Shown in pieces: positions 1-8,709 of a stretch of 64,000 nt of DNA. Position 1 is the stretch's first letter. Every line of letters begins with the position of its first letter. The stretch lies in contig NZ_JACCKX010000001.1 in the NCBI RefSeq assembly GCF_013423955.1, forward strand, positions 930,001 to 994,000, given 5' to 3'. The position numbers and the translations under genes are program-made. Source of the DNA: Ottowia beijingensis. Its GTDB lineage: Bacteria; Pseudomonadota; Gammaproteobacteria; Burkholderiales; Burkholderiaceae_C. A model generated the notes under the pieces. It had not been told where the DNA came from. It searched no databases and saw only the letters and a program-made list of their open reading frames with translations.

Positions 1-1
1 T

Positions 2-178
2 CTGAGTCTGCAGATTGCGGCCGATGAGTTCCGCTACCACTACGTGCGCACCCGGGTGCGCGTGCACCGCTATGTGGACGCCACGCTGGCGATCTTTCAT
101 GGCCCTCGCAGGCTGGCAAGCTTCGATGCCCAAGGCAAACCAACGCGGGACAAGGAGGTGCAGCGGCTGGCCGCATGA
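2..178 (+). CDS. IS transposase, C-terminal fragment (ISNCY-like)
   Basis: Open from the window edge to TGA at 176-178, giving the last 58 residues of a protein that begins outside the window. The tail contains VRVHRYVDATLAIFHGPRRL followed by an SFDAQGK segment. This pattern of a basic strand, a 'IFHGPRRLA' turn and a short polar end is what I know from the C-termini of ISNCY-type DDE transposases. No catalytic residue is inside the window. The reading frame is followed by a strong hairpin and then by an IS-like terminus, which fits the 3' end of an insertion sequence. The family assignment rests on recall of this C-terminal motif only. Confidence 0.6.
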   Translation: MSLQIAADEFRYHYVRTRVRVHRYVDATLAIFHGPRRLASFDAQGKPTRDKEVQRLAA

Positions 179-319
179 GCTCGCCTTGACCCATCGCGTG
201 CTGGCAGCCAAGCCGCTTCGGGCTGCGCCCTTCGCAGCTTGGCTGCCAGCACCATCACATCAAGTCAAAGCGGACAATCTACTTGCTGCCAAACCGGACA
301 GTTCTATTTACTGCTGACA
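2..319 (+). mobile_element. Right end of an insertion sequence
   Basis: The transposase tail is followed by a perfect 14-bp inverted repeat (200-213 with 237-250, GCTGGCAGCCAAGC) that can form a hairpin, probably the IS terminator. The sequence then runs through CGGACAATCTACTTGCTGCC to an end near TGCTGACA at 312-319. Read from outside in, the terminus is TGTCAGCAGTAAATAGAACT, a typical short IS end starting with TGT. Immediately beyond 319, coding sequence of an interrupted toxin gene begins on the other strand, which fixes the boundary to within a few bases. The left end lies outside the window, so the target duplication cannot be seen. Confidence 0.6.
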
Positions 320-495
320 TTGTCGATTTCGAGCCCCATATCAAACAGTTCTGCGACAGTTTCAACTGCGTTCATGTCTGCCAGCACTCGGCGCAGCGCT
401 TTACTTCCTAGCTCACCAAGCTCCCGCTTCGCCCTCGCCGGACTTTCACAGGTGGCGCGCAGTTCCCTCGTCTGAAAGGCAATCTCAAGCGGCAT
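320..495 (-). pseudogene. RelE/ParE-type (killer/HigB-like) toxin, truncated by IS
   Basis: From ATG at 493-495 the frame reads MPLEIAFQTRELRATCESPA and continues for about 57 host-derived residues to ...FDMGLEIDN, then runs into the IS terminus and stops four codons later. The N-terminal pattern (basic strand, 'LRATCES' turn, long Lys/Arg-rich helix KRELGELGSKALRRVLADMN) is that of the plasmid-maintenance killer branch of RelE/ParE toxins, which are usually about 100 residues. The catalytic C-terminal beta strands are missing, so the product should be inactive. The antitoxin gene normally lies downstream of the toxin, which here would be beyond the IS and outside the window. Confidence 0.55.
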
Positions 496-750
496 AGAGC
501 CAGAATTGTCAGCGAAAGACCGAGGGGCGTCTCAATTCCTACCTGGATGAGCATAAGTTTGTCAGCTTGCGACAATTACTGTCAATTTCCGAGAACCGCA
601 TGGCTGCAACCAGCCTGTGGTTCACGTTGACTTAAGGGCCGGCAAAACTCCGGCTGCGCAGCAAACACCAGCACAACCCATCAGACGCAGTGACTCACGA
701 CGCGTCACAACGTGCCATCCTCGCCGACGGGTAAAGTGATGGGTAGAAAG
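496..750. other. Gene-free region upstream of toxin remnant
   Basis: I see no convincing reading frame here. The stretch is less GC-rich than its surroundings. A small dyad, TTGTC at 559-563 and GACAA at 571-575, lies about 65 bp upstream of the toxin start and could be the operator of the former toxin-antitoxin operon. This is only a suggestion. Confidence 0.3.
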
Positions 751-777
751 AAAAAACGGGCCGCGAAGGCCCGTTTT
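751..777 (-). terminator. Rho-independent terminator of the tRNA operon
   Basis: A 10-bp perfect stem (753-762 with 768-777) around the loop GCGAA. Read on the minus strand it is followed by a run of six T. It sits 12 bp past the 3' end of tRNA-Asp and ends the three-tRNA transcript. Confidence 0.85.
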
Positions 778-788
778 CCTTTGTCGAT

Positions 789-865
789 TGGCGGAGTGGA
801 CGGGACTCGAACCCGCGACCCCCGGCGTGACAGGCCGGTATTCTAACCGACTGAACTACCACTCC
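789..865 (-). tRNA. tRNA-Asp (GTC)
   Basis: 77 nt including encoded CCA. The acceptor GGAGTGG pairs with CCACTCC, the anticodon loop reads CTGTCAC (GTC), and the T arm contains GGTTCGAGTCC. It is the last of three tRNA genes on the minus strand. Confidence 0.95.
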
Positions 866-912
866 GCGTCGGCAGCTGCGTTGTGCTCTTGCGAGCCAAG
901 TGCAGCCAAACT

Positions 913-988
913 TGGCGACCCTACGGGGATTCGAACCCCGGTACCCACCGTGAAAGGGTGGTGTCCTAGGCCTCTAGACGATAGGGTC
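913..988 (-). tRNA. tRNA-Glu (TTC)
   Basis: 76 nt including CCA. The acceptor GACCCTA pairs with TAGGGTC, the anticodon loop reads CTTTCAC (TTC), and the T arm contains GGTTCGAATCC. It is the middle gene of the cluster, 47 bp from tRNA-Asp and 27 bp from tRNA-Ala. Confidence 0.95.
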
Positions 989-1015
989 AAAACCTAGAAT
1001 CTTCTTCGACAACCT

Positions 1016-1091
<76 letters not shown>

Positions 1092-1125
1092 GTTCGAGTT
1101 TCCCCGTGTGGGTGTCGAGCCTTGC

Positions 1126-1155
1126 ATTATATGCTGGAAATCAAACGTTCTGCAA
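1126..1155 (-). promoter_or_regulatory. Sigma-70 promoter of the tRNA operon
   Basis: On the minus strand there is a perfect -10 TATAAT (1126-1131) with a TTGCAG -35 (1150-1155) at 18-bp spacing. It lies 34 bp upstream of tRNA-Ala. The -35 overlaps the last codons of gltX. Confidence 0.75.
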
Positions 1156-2546
1156 GCGTGACAAAACTATTTCGCGCCGGTGCAACGCCAGCATGGCGTC
1201 GACCGAGGGGTCTGCGGCGTGCCCATGACCAGCACGCGCACCGGCATGGCCAGTTGCGGCATCTTCAGGCCGTGCTCGGCCAGCGTGTCCTTGATGGCGG
1301 CGGTGATGGCAGGTGTGGTCCAGTCGGCGGCGGCCAGCCTGTCGCGCAGTGCCGCGACGGCCGGCTTCACGGCGTCGGTGACGTGCTTGGCCAGGTCGTC
1401 GGCGCTGGGCGTGACGTCCGCGTAATAAGCCTGCGCCCAGTCGGCCAGGGCCACAGTGGTGTCGCAGCGGTCCTTGAACAAACCGCAGATGGCGGGCAGG
1501 CGCTCGTCGGCGGCGATGCCGCGCTTCTGCAGCTGCTCGGCAACCAGCGGCGCCAGCGCATCGTCGTCCATGGCCTTCAGGTGCTGGGCGTTGACCCAGC
1601 GCAGCTTGGCCTCGTCGAACTGGGCGGCGCTGCGGCCGAGGTGATCGAGGTCGAACCACTCCAGGAACTGCACGCGGCTGAAGATCTCGTCGTCGCCGTG
1701 GCTCCAGCCCAGGCGCGCCAGGTAGTTGACCATGGCGTCGGGCAGGTAGCCCTCGTCGCGGTATTGCGTGACAGGCTTGGCGCCGTTGCGCTTGCTCATC
1801 TTCTCGCCCCGCTCGTTCAGCACGGTGGGCAGGTGCGCGTACACCGGCGGCTCGTGGCCGAGGGCGCGGAAGATGTTGATCTGGCGCGGCGTGTTGTTCA
1901 CGTGGTCGTCGCCGCGGATCACGTGGGTGATCTTCATGTCGATGTCGTCGACCACGACGCAGAAGTTGTAGGTGGGCGTGCCATCGGGCCGGGCGATGAC
2001 CAGATCGTCCAGCTCGTCGTTGCTGATCTCGATGCGGCCCTTGACCTTGTCGTCCCACGCCACCACGCCGCCCTGCGGGTTGCGAAAGCGCAGCACGGGC
2101 TGCACGCCTTCGGGCACGGGCGGCAGCTGCTTGTCGCGCTCGGGGCGCCAGGTGCCGTCATAGCGCGGTTTCTGCCTGGCGGCCATCTGGCGCTCGCGCA
2201 GGGCGTCGAGTTCTTCCACGCTCATGTAGCAGGGGTAGACGTAGCCGGCGGCCTGCATCTGGGCCAGCACTTCCTTGTAGCGGTTCATGCGCTGCATCTG
2301 GTAATACGGCCCCTCGTCGTGGTCAAGGCCGAGCCAGGCCATGCCTTCGATGATCACGTCGACCGCGGCCTGCGTGGAGCGCTCCAGGTCGGTGTCTTCG
2401 ATGCGCAGAATGAAGTCGCCGCCCTGCGCGCGGGCGAAGGCCCACGGATACAGCGCCGAGCGGATGTTGCCCAGGTGGATGAAGCCGGTGGGCGATGGGG
2501 CGAAGCGGGTACGCACGCGCGGCGCGGAAACAGGTTTATCGGTCAT
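1141..2546 (-). CDS. gltX: Glutamyl-tRNA synthetase (one frameshift)
   Basis: Charges tRNA-Glu with glutamate in the cytoplasm. From ATG 2546 the protein starts [21 protein letters not shown]. The class I HIGH motif appears as FIHLGN near residues 22-27 and the KMSKS motif as EKMSKRNG near residue 250. The frame breaks at the GGGG run at 1207-1210 (plus strand): as written it ends in an unrelated tail at 1167. One added base restores the expected end [16 protein letters not shown] with a stop at 1141, giving 468 residues, normal for bacterial GltX. The tRNA-Glu gene it serves is just downstream. The break is most likely a sequence error because the gene is essential. Confidence 0.93.
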
Positions 2547-2590
2547 TTCGGCATTCAGCGCTTGTGCAGCAAGCGCAAGCAGCTATCAAT

Positions 2591-3813
2591 TCAATAGTTA
2601 TCGCAATCATCCAGGCCACGCGCCAGGTCGGCCTGGATGTCGGCCGGGTGCTCGAGCCCCACGGCCAGGCGGATCAGCCCTGCACCACGCCGGCGGCCTG
2701 GCGCTGCGCCTCGGTCAGGCGGCCGTGCGAGGTGCTGGCAGGGTGGCAGATGAGCGTCTTCACGTCGCCCAGGTTGGTGGCCAGGCTGCACACGCGCGCC
2801 GAGTCGAGCACGTGGAAGGCGCGGGCGCGCTGCTGCTCGGGCGATGCACCCTTGACGCTGAACGCGATCACCGCGCCGCCCACGCCGCCCTGCTGGGCCA
2901 TGGCCAGCGCGTGCTGCGGGTGCGACGGCAGGCCGGGGTAGAACACGCGGTCGACGGCGGGGTGCGATTCAAGCCACTGCGCAATCTGCAGCGCGTTGGC
3001 GCTTTGCGCGCGCACGCGCACGGCCAGCGTCTCCAGCCCCTTGTGCACCACCCAGGCGTTGAACGGCGCCAGCACCTGACCGGTGGTGCGGATCAGCGGC
3101 GCGAACACCTCGTCGATCAGCTTCTGCGAGGCACACAGCGCGCCGGCCATCACGCGGCCCTGGCCGTCGAGGAACTTGGTGCCCGAGTGGATGACCACAT
3201 CAGCCCCCAGCGCCAGCGGCTTTTGCAGCACCGGCGTGGCAAAGCAGTTGTCCACCGCCAGCAGCGCGCCGGCGTCGTGCGCCAGCGCGGCCAGCGCAGC
3301 GATGTCGCACACCTCGGTCAGCGGGTTGGTAGGCGTTTCGGCGAACAGCAGTTTCGTATTCGGCTTGAGCGCCGCGCGCCATTCGGCCACGTCGGTCTGC
3401 GAGACAAAGGTGGTCTCGACGCCGAACTTGGCGAATTCGCTGCCGAACAGCTTCATGGTGCTGCCGAAGACCGAGCGCGAGCAGACCACGTGGTCGCCGG
3501 CCTTCAGCAGGCCCATGCCCATCAGCAGGATGGCGGACATGCCGCTGGCCGTGCCGATGGCCGCCTCGGCGCCTTCCAGCGCGGCCAGGCGGCGCTCGAA
3601 CGCGGTCACGCTGGGGTTGCTGGTGCGGCTGTAGGTGTAGCCGTCTTCCTCGTTGGCGAAGCGGCGCGCCGAGGTGGCGGCATCGGGCTGCACGAAGCAG
3701 CTGGTGAGGTACAGCGCCTCGGAGTTCTCGCCGTACGGGCTGGCGTCGATGCCCACGCGCACGGCCAGCGTGTCGGGGTGCAGGCCTTCAGGCAGGGGTT
3801 TGTCAGGGTTCAT
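2591..3813 (-). CDS. metZ: O-succinylhomoserine sulfhydrylase (one frameshift)
   Basis: A PLP enzyme of methionine synthesis that makes homocysteine from O-succinylhomoserine and sulfide. The Cys/Met-metabolism fold is clear: SRTSNPSV and GTASGMSAI (phosphate binding), and the PLP lysine in IHSGTKFLDGQGR. As written the frame stops at 2674 after AAGVVQG. One added C in the GCCC run at 2677-2680 continues it into GLIRLAVGLEHPADIQADL, the family C-terminus, with a stop at 2591. The corrected length of 407 residues is typical. It lies between purF and gltX on the same strand, as in other Burkholderiales. The choice of MetZ over MetB is from overall family resemblance and the purF-metZ context. 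Confidence 0.88.
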
Positions 3814-3831
3814 CGGTAACTCTTGTTTTTG

Positions 3832-3908
3832 TAGCTGCTTGCGCCTGTCATCAGGTCATTTCAGATGGATTCATATCTGAAATCGTTTTATAGCAAGCGC
3901 AGCCAGCT
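3832..3908. repeat. Intergenic hairpin repeat, AGCTGCTTGCGC family (full copy)
   Basis: Lies between metZ and purF. The outer arms TAGCTGCTTGCGC and GCAAGCGCAGCCAGCT and the inner arms TTTCAGAT and ATCTGAAA form a nested hairpin of about 77 nt. The same architecture recurs at 22697-22778, 42420-42499 and 52979-53057, always between genes. Half copies lie near 2569, 10319 and 24983. Confidence 0.8.
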
Positions 3909-3923
3909 CCTCAATCAATAGCA

Positions 3924-5429
3924 TCAGGTTTCGGTGGAATTGGGCAGTGCCAGCCGCGAGGTGTCCATGTCGTCATCGCCCGTCTTCACGCGCTGCTGGT
4001 TCATGCGGTCGATGTCGCCGTCGGTGATGTCGCCGGTGACGTACACGCCGTCGAAGCACGAAGCGTCGAAGCCCTTCACCGCCGGGTTCAGCTCGCCCAC
4101 GGCGCGCTTCATGGCATCGACGTCCTGGTAGATCAGCGCGTCGGCGCCGATGATCTGGCGCACTTCCTCGATGGTGCGGCCGTTGGCCACCAGCTCTTCC
4201 TTGGTCGGCATGTCTATGCCGTACACATTGGGGTAGCGCACCGGCGGCGCGGCGCTGGCCATGTAGACCTTGCGCGCGCCGGCCTCGCGCGCCATCTGCA
4301 CGATCTCCTTGCTGGTGGTGCCGCGCACGATGGAATCATCGACCAGCAGCACGTTGCGCCCGGCGAATTCGCTGGTGATGGCGTTCAGCTTCTGGCGTAC
4401 CGATTTCTTGCGCACGCCCTGCCCCGGCATGATGAAGGTGCGGCCCACGTAGCGGTTCTTCACGAAGCCTTCGCGGTAAGGCTTGCCGATCAGCTGCGCC
4501 AGCTCGGTGGCGCTGGGGCGGCTGGATTCGGGGATCGGGATCACCACGTCGATCTCGCTCGGCGGCACGGCGGAGACCACGCGCTGCGCCAGCGTCTTGC
4601 CCAGGTTCAGGCGCGCCTGGTAGACCGAGATGCCGTCGAGCACCGAATCGGGCCGCGCCAGGTACACGTATTCGAAGATGCACGGCGACAGCTGCGTCTT
4701 GGCGGCGCACTGGCGCGTGTGCATGGTGCCGTCCAGCGTGACGTATATCGCTTCGCCGGGCGCCACATCGCGCTCGGGCGTGAAGCCCGTGCCTTCCAGC
4801 GCCACGCTTTCGCTGGCCAGCATCACCGTGCCGTCCGGCCCGCGCCCCATGCAGAGCGGGCGGATGCCGTACGGATCGCGGAAGGCCAGCATGCCGCGCC
4901 CGGCGATGTGGGCGATGACGGCGTAGGAGCCGCGGATGCGCCGGTGCACGGCCGCCACGGCGGCAAACACCTCGTCCGGCCCCAGCGCATTGCCGCGCGT
5001 GGCGCCCTCCAGTTCGTGCGCCAGCACGTTCAGCAGCACCTCCGAGTCGCTCTCGGTGTTGATGTGGCGGTGGTCGGTGGTGAACAGCTCGGTCTTCAGC
5101 GCGGCGGCGTTGGTCAGGTTGCCGTTGTGCACCAGCACGATGCCGAACGGCGCGTTGACGTAGAAGGGCTGCGCCTCTTCCTCGCTGTTGGCGTCGCCCG
5201 CCGTGGGGTAGCGCACCTGGCCCAGGCCGCTGTTACCGGGCAGCGCGCGCATGTTGCGGGTGCGGAACACGTCGCGCACCATGCCCTTGGCCTTGTGCAT
5301 GAAGAACTTGCGGTCCTGCTGCGTGACGATGCCGGCCGCGTCCTGCCCGCGGTGCTGCAGCAGCAGCAGCGCGTCGTAGATCAGCTGGTTGACGGGTGCG
5401 TTGCTGACAACGCCGACGATGCCGCACAT
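3924..5429 (-). CDS. purF: Amidophosphoribosyltransferase
   Basis: First committed step of purine synthesis: PRPP and glutamine give phosphoribosylamine. The N-terminal nucleophile glutaminase begins MCGIVGVV, so Cys2 becomes the catalytic N-terminal cysteine after Met removal. The PRPP loop [14 protein letters not shown] is in the C-terminal half. I place the start at ATG 5429. Upstream frame continuity with cvpA is created only by a frameshift in cvpA, so an apparent 680-residue CvpA-PurF fusion should not be believed. At 501 residues it is a normal PurF. The cvpA-purF order is conserved in proteobacteria. Confidence 0.95.
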   Translation of the reverse strand: MCGIVGVVSNAPVNQLIYDALLLLQHRGQDAAGIVTQQDRKFFMHKAKGMVRDVFRTRNMRALPGNSGLGQVRYPTAGDANSEEEAQPFYVNAPFGIVLVHNGNLTNAAALKTELFTTDHRHINTESDSEVLLNVLAHELEGATRGNALGPDEVFAAVAAVHRRIRGSYAVIAHIAGRGMLAFRDPYGIRPLCMGRGPDGTVMLASESVALEGTGFTPERDVAPGEAIYVTLDGTMHTRQCAAKTQLSPCIFEYVYLARPDSVLDGISVYQARLNLGKTLAQRVVSAVPPSEIDVVIPIPESSRPSATELAQLIGKPYREGFVKNRYVGRTFIMPGQGVRKKSVRQKLNAITSEFAGRNVLLVDDSIVRGTTSKEIVQMAREAGARKVYMASAAPPVRYPNVYGIDMPTKEELVANGRTIEEVRQIIGADALIYQDVDAMKRAVGELNPAVKGFDASCFDGVYVTGDITDGDIDRMNQQRVKTGDDDMDTSRLALPNSTET

Positions 5430-5472
5430 GGTTTGCGATCCTGAAAGTGTGTGAAAGGCGAAACCCGTATTG

Positions 5473-5966
5473 TCACGCCGAGAGGTATTTGCCGAAGCCC
5501 GCGGGCAGCCAGGGTGCAGTTGCGCCAGGGCCGTTTCCAGCCACGGTGCGCTGAGCGACTGGCGCCACCAGGGCTCGTCGCGCAGCGGCGTCATCAGCAC
5601 CAGCGCGGCCAGCACCAGCAGCATCAGCACGCCGCGCAGCACGCCGAACAGGGCACCGAAGAAGCGGTCCACCGGCCGCATGCCGATGGCCTTGGCCGCC
5701 CGGCGCGCCAGCGTGGCCAGCGCGCCGCACAGGAAGGCGGTGGCGATGAACACCAGGGCGAAGCCGGCGGCGTAGCGCAGCGGCTCGGACGATTCACCCA
5801 TGGGCAGCCAGCCGCCCACCACCGGCGCGGCCCAGCGCGCCGCCAGGAAGGCGATCACCCAGCCGGCCAGCGCCAGCACTTCATACAGCAGGCCGCGCCA
5901 CAGGCCCAGCAGCAGCGATGCCACCACCACGAACAGCGCCAGCCAGTCGATGGCGGACAGGGTCAT
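5473..5966 (-). CDS. cvpA: CvpA family membrane protein (one frameshift)
   Basis: Inner-membrane protein, linked by homology to colicin V production; its molecular role is unknown. Four hydrophobic segments are visible, starting [19 protein letters not shown] and [16 protein letters not shown]. Near 5500 the written frame slips and would run on into purF. One added C in the GGC/CTGCCC junction restores the end [11 protein letters not shown] with a stop at 5473 (164 residues). The start at 5966 is one base from the dedD stop, so translation is probably coupled. It is part of the folC-dedD-cvpA-purF operon. Confidence 0.88.
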
Positions 5967-5967
5967 G

Positions 5968-6984
5968 TCAGAGCGCCAGCACGGCGCCCGCCAGGCCGGC
6001 CTTCTTCAGCGTGGCGGCGGCCTTGTCGGCCTCCTCACGGCTGCCGAAGGGGCCGACGCGCACGCGGGTGCGCTTGCCATCCTTGGTGTTGACCACCTGG
6101 GTGTAGGTGCGCACACCGGCGCGCTCGGCCTTCTGGCGCGCTTCGCGCACCGCCGCGTCGTCGGCAAAGGCGCCCACCTGCACGATGAAGCGCCCGCCCT
6201 GGGTTGCCGCCGCGGCCGGCTGCGCGGCGGCGGGGCTGCGGCCTTCCAGCAGGGCACGGGCACGGGCGGCTTCTTCACGCTTGGCGCGCTGCTCGGCCTC
6301 GCGCTTGGCGCGGGCCTCTTGCTGCTCCTTGGCGCGCGCGTCCTGCTCGCGCCTGGCCTGCGCCTGCGCCCTGGCCTGCTCCTCGTCGCGGCGTGCCTGG
6401 GCGGCCTTGGCGCGCTCCTCGTCGCGCTGGGCCCGGGCCTCTTCCTCACGCCTGCCGCGGGCTTCGGCCTGCGCCTGGGCGCGGGCAGCTTCGTCGGCCT
6501 TGGCCTTGGCGGCGGCATCGGCCTTGGCAAGGGCTTCGGCGGCGGTGTCGGGCTTGGTGTCGGGCTTGGGGTCGCGCGCCGCTGCGGGCGGCTGGCTGCG
6601 CGCGGGCGGCGCCAACGGGGCCGCGGCCGGCTTGCTGTCGCGCGCGGCAGGGCCGGACGTGACCACTTCCTCGCGCTCGTCCAGGCTGGCGTCGGCCGAC
6701 ACCGGCTCGGGAATGGTGAGCGGCGCCACCTGGTCCTTGTCGGGGATGGTAATGGGCGCGTTCACGGCCACCGGGCGCGGCTGGGTGTCGAACAGCAGCG
6801 GAAAGCCGATGATGGCCAGCAGCACCAGCACGGCGGCGCCCACCAGGCGGTGCCGCGCGCGGCGGCGCATGCTGTCGATGCTGTCCTGGGGGCCGGCCGC
6901 GGCCGGTTCCTTGCCCCGGCCGCGGCCGCGTCCGGTGGGTTCGGGCTGGGGCTGGCCGCGCTGGCGGAACTTGAAAAATGCCAT
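5968..6984 (-). CDS. dedD: SPOR-domain cell-division protein, DedD-like
   Basis: Likely binds denuded septal peptidoglycan during division. The order is: a basic cytoplasmic N-terminus rich in Arg, Gly and Pro; one transmembrane helix ([19 protein letters not shown], about residues 47-65); a Pro/Ala spacer; a long Ala/Arg/Glu-rich, probably helical or coiled-coil stretch (about 155-245); and a C-terminal SPOR domain beginning [13 protein letters not shown] (about residue 262) to the end. At 338 residues it is longer than E. coli DedD because of the charged stretch. It follows folC by 10 bp and precedes cvpA by 1 bp. Confidence 0.85.
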   Translation of the reverse strand: MAFFKFRQRGQPQPEPTGRGRGRGKEPAAAGPQDSIDSMRRRARHRLVGAAVLVLLAIIGFPLLFDTQPRPVAVNAPITIPDKDQVAPLTIPEPVSADASLDEREEVVTSGPAARDSKPAAAPLAPPARSQPPAAARDPKPDTKPDTAAEALAKADAAAKAKADEAARAQAQAEARGRREEEARAQRDEERAKAAQARRDEEQARAQAQARREQDARAKEQQEARAKREAEQRAKREEAARARALLEGRSPAAAQPAAAATQGGRFIVQVGAFADDAAVREARQKAERAGVRTYTQVVNTKDGKRTRVRVGPFGSREEADKAAATLKKAGLAGAVLAL

Positions 6985-6994
6985 AAATCCTGCG

Positions 6995-8294
6995 TCAGCC
7001 GACCGCGTCAGAGCCGGGCTGGCCGGCGTGCAAGCGGGGAACGCCGTGCTCCAGCACGCCGCCGACGGTGTAGAACGATCCGAAGACGACGATTCTATCT
7101 GTGGCCTGCGCCTGCGCCTCGGCGGCGCGCAGGGCCGCCATGGGGTTGTCGAACACGGCGCTGGCGGCGTCCTTGCGCTGCGTCAGCGCCTGCCAGGCGG
7201 CCTGCAGCGCGGCGCCGCTGGCGGCGCGGGGCGTGGGCAGGTCGGTGAAGTACCAGCGATCGATGAGCGGATCCATGCGCGCCAGCATGGGCGCCAGGTC
7301 CTTGTCGGCCATGGCGCCGAACACGGCATGCGTGGTGGGGTAGAAGCCCATGGCGTCCAGGTTCAGCGCCAGCGCGGCGGCCGAATGGGGTTGTGCGCCA
7401 CGTCCAGCACCAGCGCGGGCTGGCCGGGCACCACCTGAAAGCGCCCCGGCAGCTCGACCAGCGCCAGCCCGTTGCGCACCGCCTGCGCCGTCACCGGCAG
7501 GCGCGGGCGCATGGCCTCCAGCGCGGCCAGCACGCCCGCCGCGTTGATCAGTTGGTTGGCGCCGCGCAGCGCCGGGTAGGCCAGCCCGGCGTAGCGCCGG
7601 CCGCGCCCGGCCCAGGCCCACTGCTGCTGGTCGCCGCTGTAGTTGTAGTCGCGCCCCAGCAGCCACAAGTCGGCGTCGATCTCGCGCGCGCGGTCCAGCA
7701 CGCTTTGCGGCGGCACCGGGTCGCTGACGATCGCCGGGCGGCAGGTGCGCAGGATGCCGGCCTTCTCCAGCCCGATCTGCTCGCGCGTGTGGCCCAGCAG
7801 TTCGGTGTGGTCGACATCGATGCTGGTGATGATGGCGCAGTCGGTGTCAATGATGTTCACCGCGTCGAGCCGGCCGCCCAGGCCGACCTCGAGCACCACC
7901 GCGTCCAGCCCCGCACGCGCCAGCACGTGCAGGATGGCGAGCGTGGTGAACTCGAAGTACGTGAGGGAAATATCGCCCCTGGCGCTCTCCACCACGGCGA
8001 AGGATGCTACTAATTCAGAAGCATCCGCCGACTCGCCGCGGATGCGGCAGCGCTCCTCGAAGCGCACCAGGTGCGGCGAGGTGTAGACGCCGGTGCGAAA
8101 ACCGGCCTCCAGCAGGATCGCCTCCAGCATGGCGCAGGTGGAGCCCTTGCCGTTGGTGCCGGCCACGGTGAACACCGGGCAGTCGAAGCCCAGCCGCATG
8201 CGCTGGGCCACCGTGCGCACGCGCTCCAGGCCGAGTTCGATGGTTTGGGGTGCAGGCGCTCGCAGTGGGCGAGCCAGTCGTCGAGGGTTTTCAT
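6995..8294 (-). CDS. folC: Dihydrofolate/folylpolyglutamate synthase (two frameshifts)
   Basis: Adds glutamate to dihydropteroate and to folates using ATP. The P-loop FTVAGTNGKGST, the TSPHL motif and the DVDHTELLG segment are all present. The start is ATG 8294 (MKTLDDWLAHCERLHPK). Two breaks occur: near 8243-8250 (TTTGGGG run), just after the N-terminal helix, and at the GGGG run 7387-7390, where AHNP should continue into HSAAALALNLD. Adding one base at each gives an uninterrupted protein of 433 residues, as expected for FolC. It is the promoter-proximal gene of folC-dedD-cvpA-purF within this window and is divergent from yffB. Confidence 0.88.
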
Positions 8295-8347
8295 TGCGTC
8301 ATGGATTGTCACCGAGCGGCCCGCGCCGCGTGGCATGATGCCGCGCC

Positions 8348-8704
8348 ATGGCCAGCATCACCCTGTACGGCATCCCCCACTGCGACACCGTGAAGAAGGC
8401 GCGCGCCTGGCTGGCCGAGCGCGGCGCCGAGGTGCGCTTTCACGACTTCAAGAAGCAGGGCGTGCCCGCCGACCACCTGGCGCGCTGGATCGACGCCGTG
8501 GGCTGGCAGAAGGTGCTGAACCGCCAGGGCACCACCTGGCGCAAGCTCGACCCGGCCGCGCAGGCCGCCGTGCAGGACGGCGCCAGCGCCGCCGCCCTGC
8601 TGGCGCGCGAAGCCAGCGCCATCAAGCGCCCAGTGGTCGAGTGGGCCGATGGCGCCGTCACCGTGGGCTTTGCGGCCGACGACTGGGCGCGCCGCCTGGG
8701 CTGA
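8348..8704 (+). CDS. yffB: ArsC/Spx-family protein YffB-like
   Basis: A 118-residue thioredoxin-fold protein. The start ATG opens ITLYGIPHCDTVKKARAWL, the YffB signature with a single active-site cysteine (Cys12) and a lysine four residues later. The C-terminal half has the conserved KRPVVEW strand-turn, equivalent to the cis-Pro loop of ArsC proteins. YffB is thought to be a glutathione-dependent thiol reductase; arsenate reduction is not implied. It is divergent from folC (53 bp) and followed within 5 bp by the cardiolipin synthase, so the two may be cotranscribed. Confidence 0.85.
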   Translation: MASITLYGIPHCDTVKKARAWLAERGAEVRFHDFKKQGVPADHLARWIDAVGWQKVLNRQGTTWRKLDPAAQAAVQDGASAAALLAREASAIKRPVVEWADGAVTVGFAADDWARRLG

Positions 8705-8709
8705 GCCCC

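Noticed and set aside
788..997. Small plus-strand frame over the tRNA cluster
   Set aside because: It overlaps tRNA-Asp and tRNA-Glu genes on the other strand; the peptide (TGLEPATPGVTGRYSNRLNY type) is a well-known spurious translation of tRNA genes.
3924..5966. A 680-residue CvpA-PurF fusion protein
   Set aside because: The junction is a nonsense peptide produced by one missing base near 5500. Restoring it gives a normal CvpA end ([11 protein letters not shown]) and PurF has its own start with the essential N-terminal Cys.
7985..8030. Repeat-like AT-rich stretch inside folC (GGATGCT...AGCATCC)
   Set aside because: The encoded residues (SADASELVASF) fit the normal FolC sequence, so I take this as a chance palindrome and not an inserted repeat.
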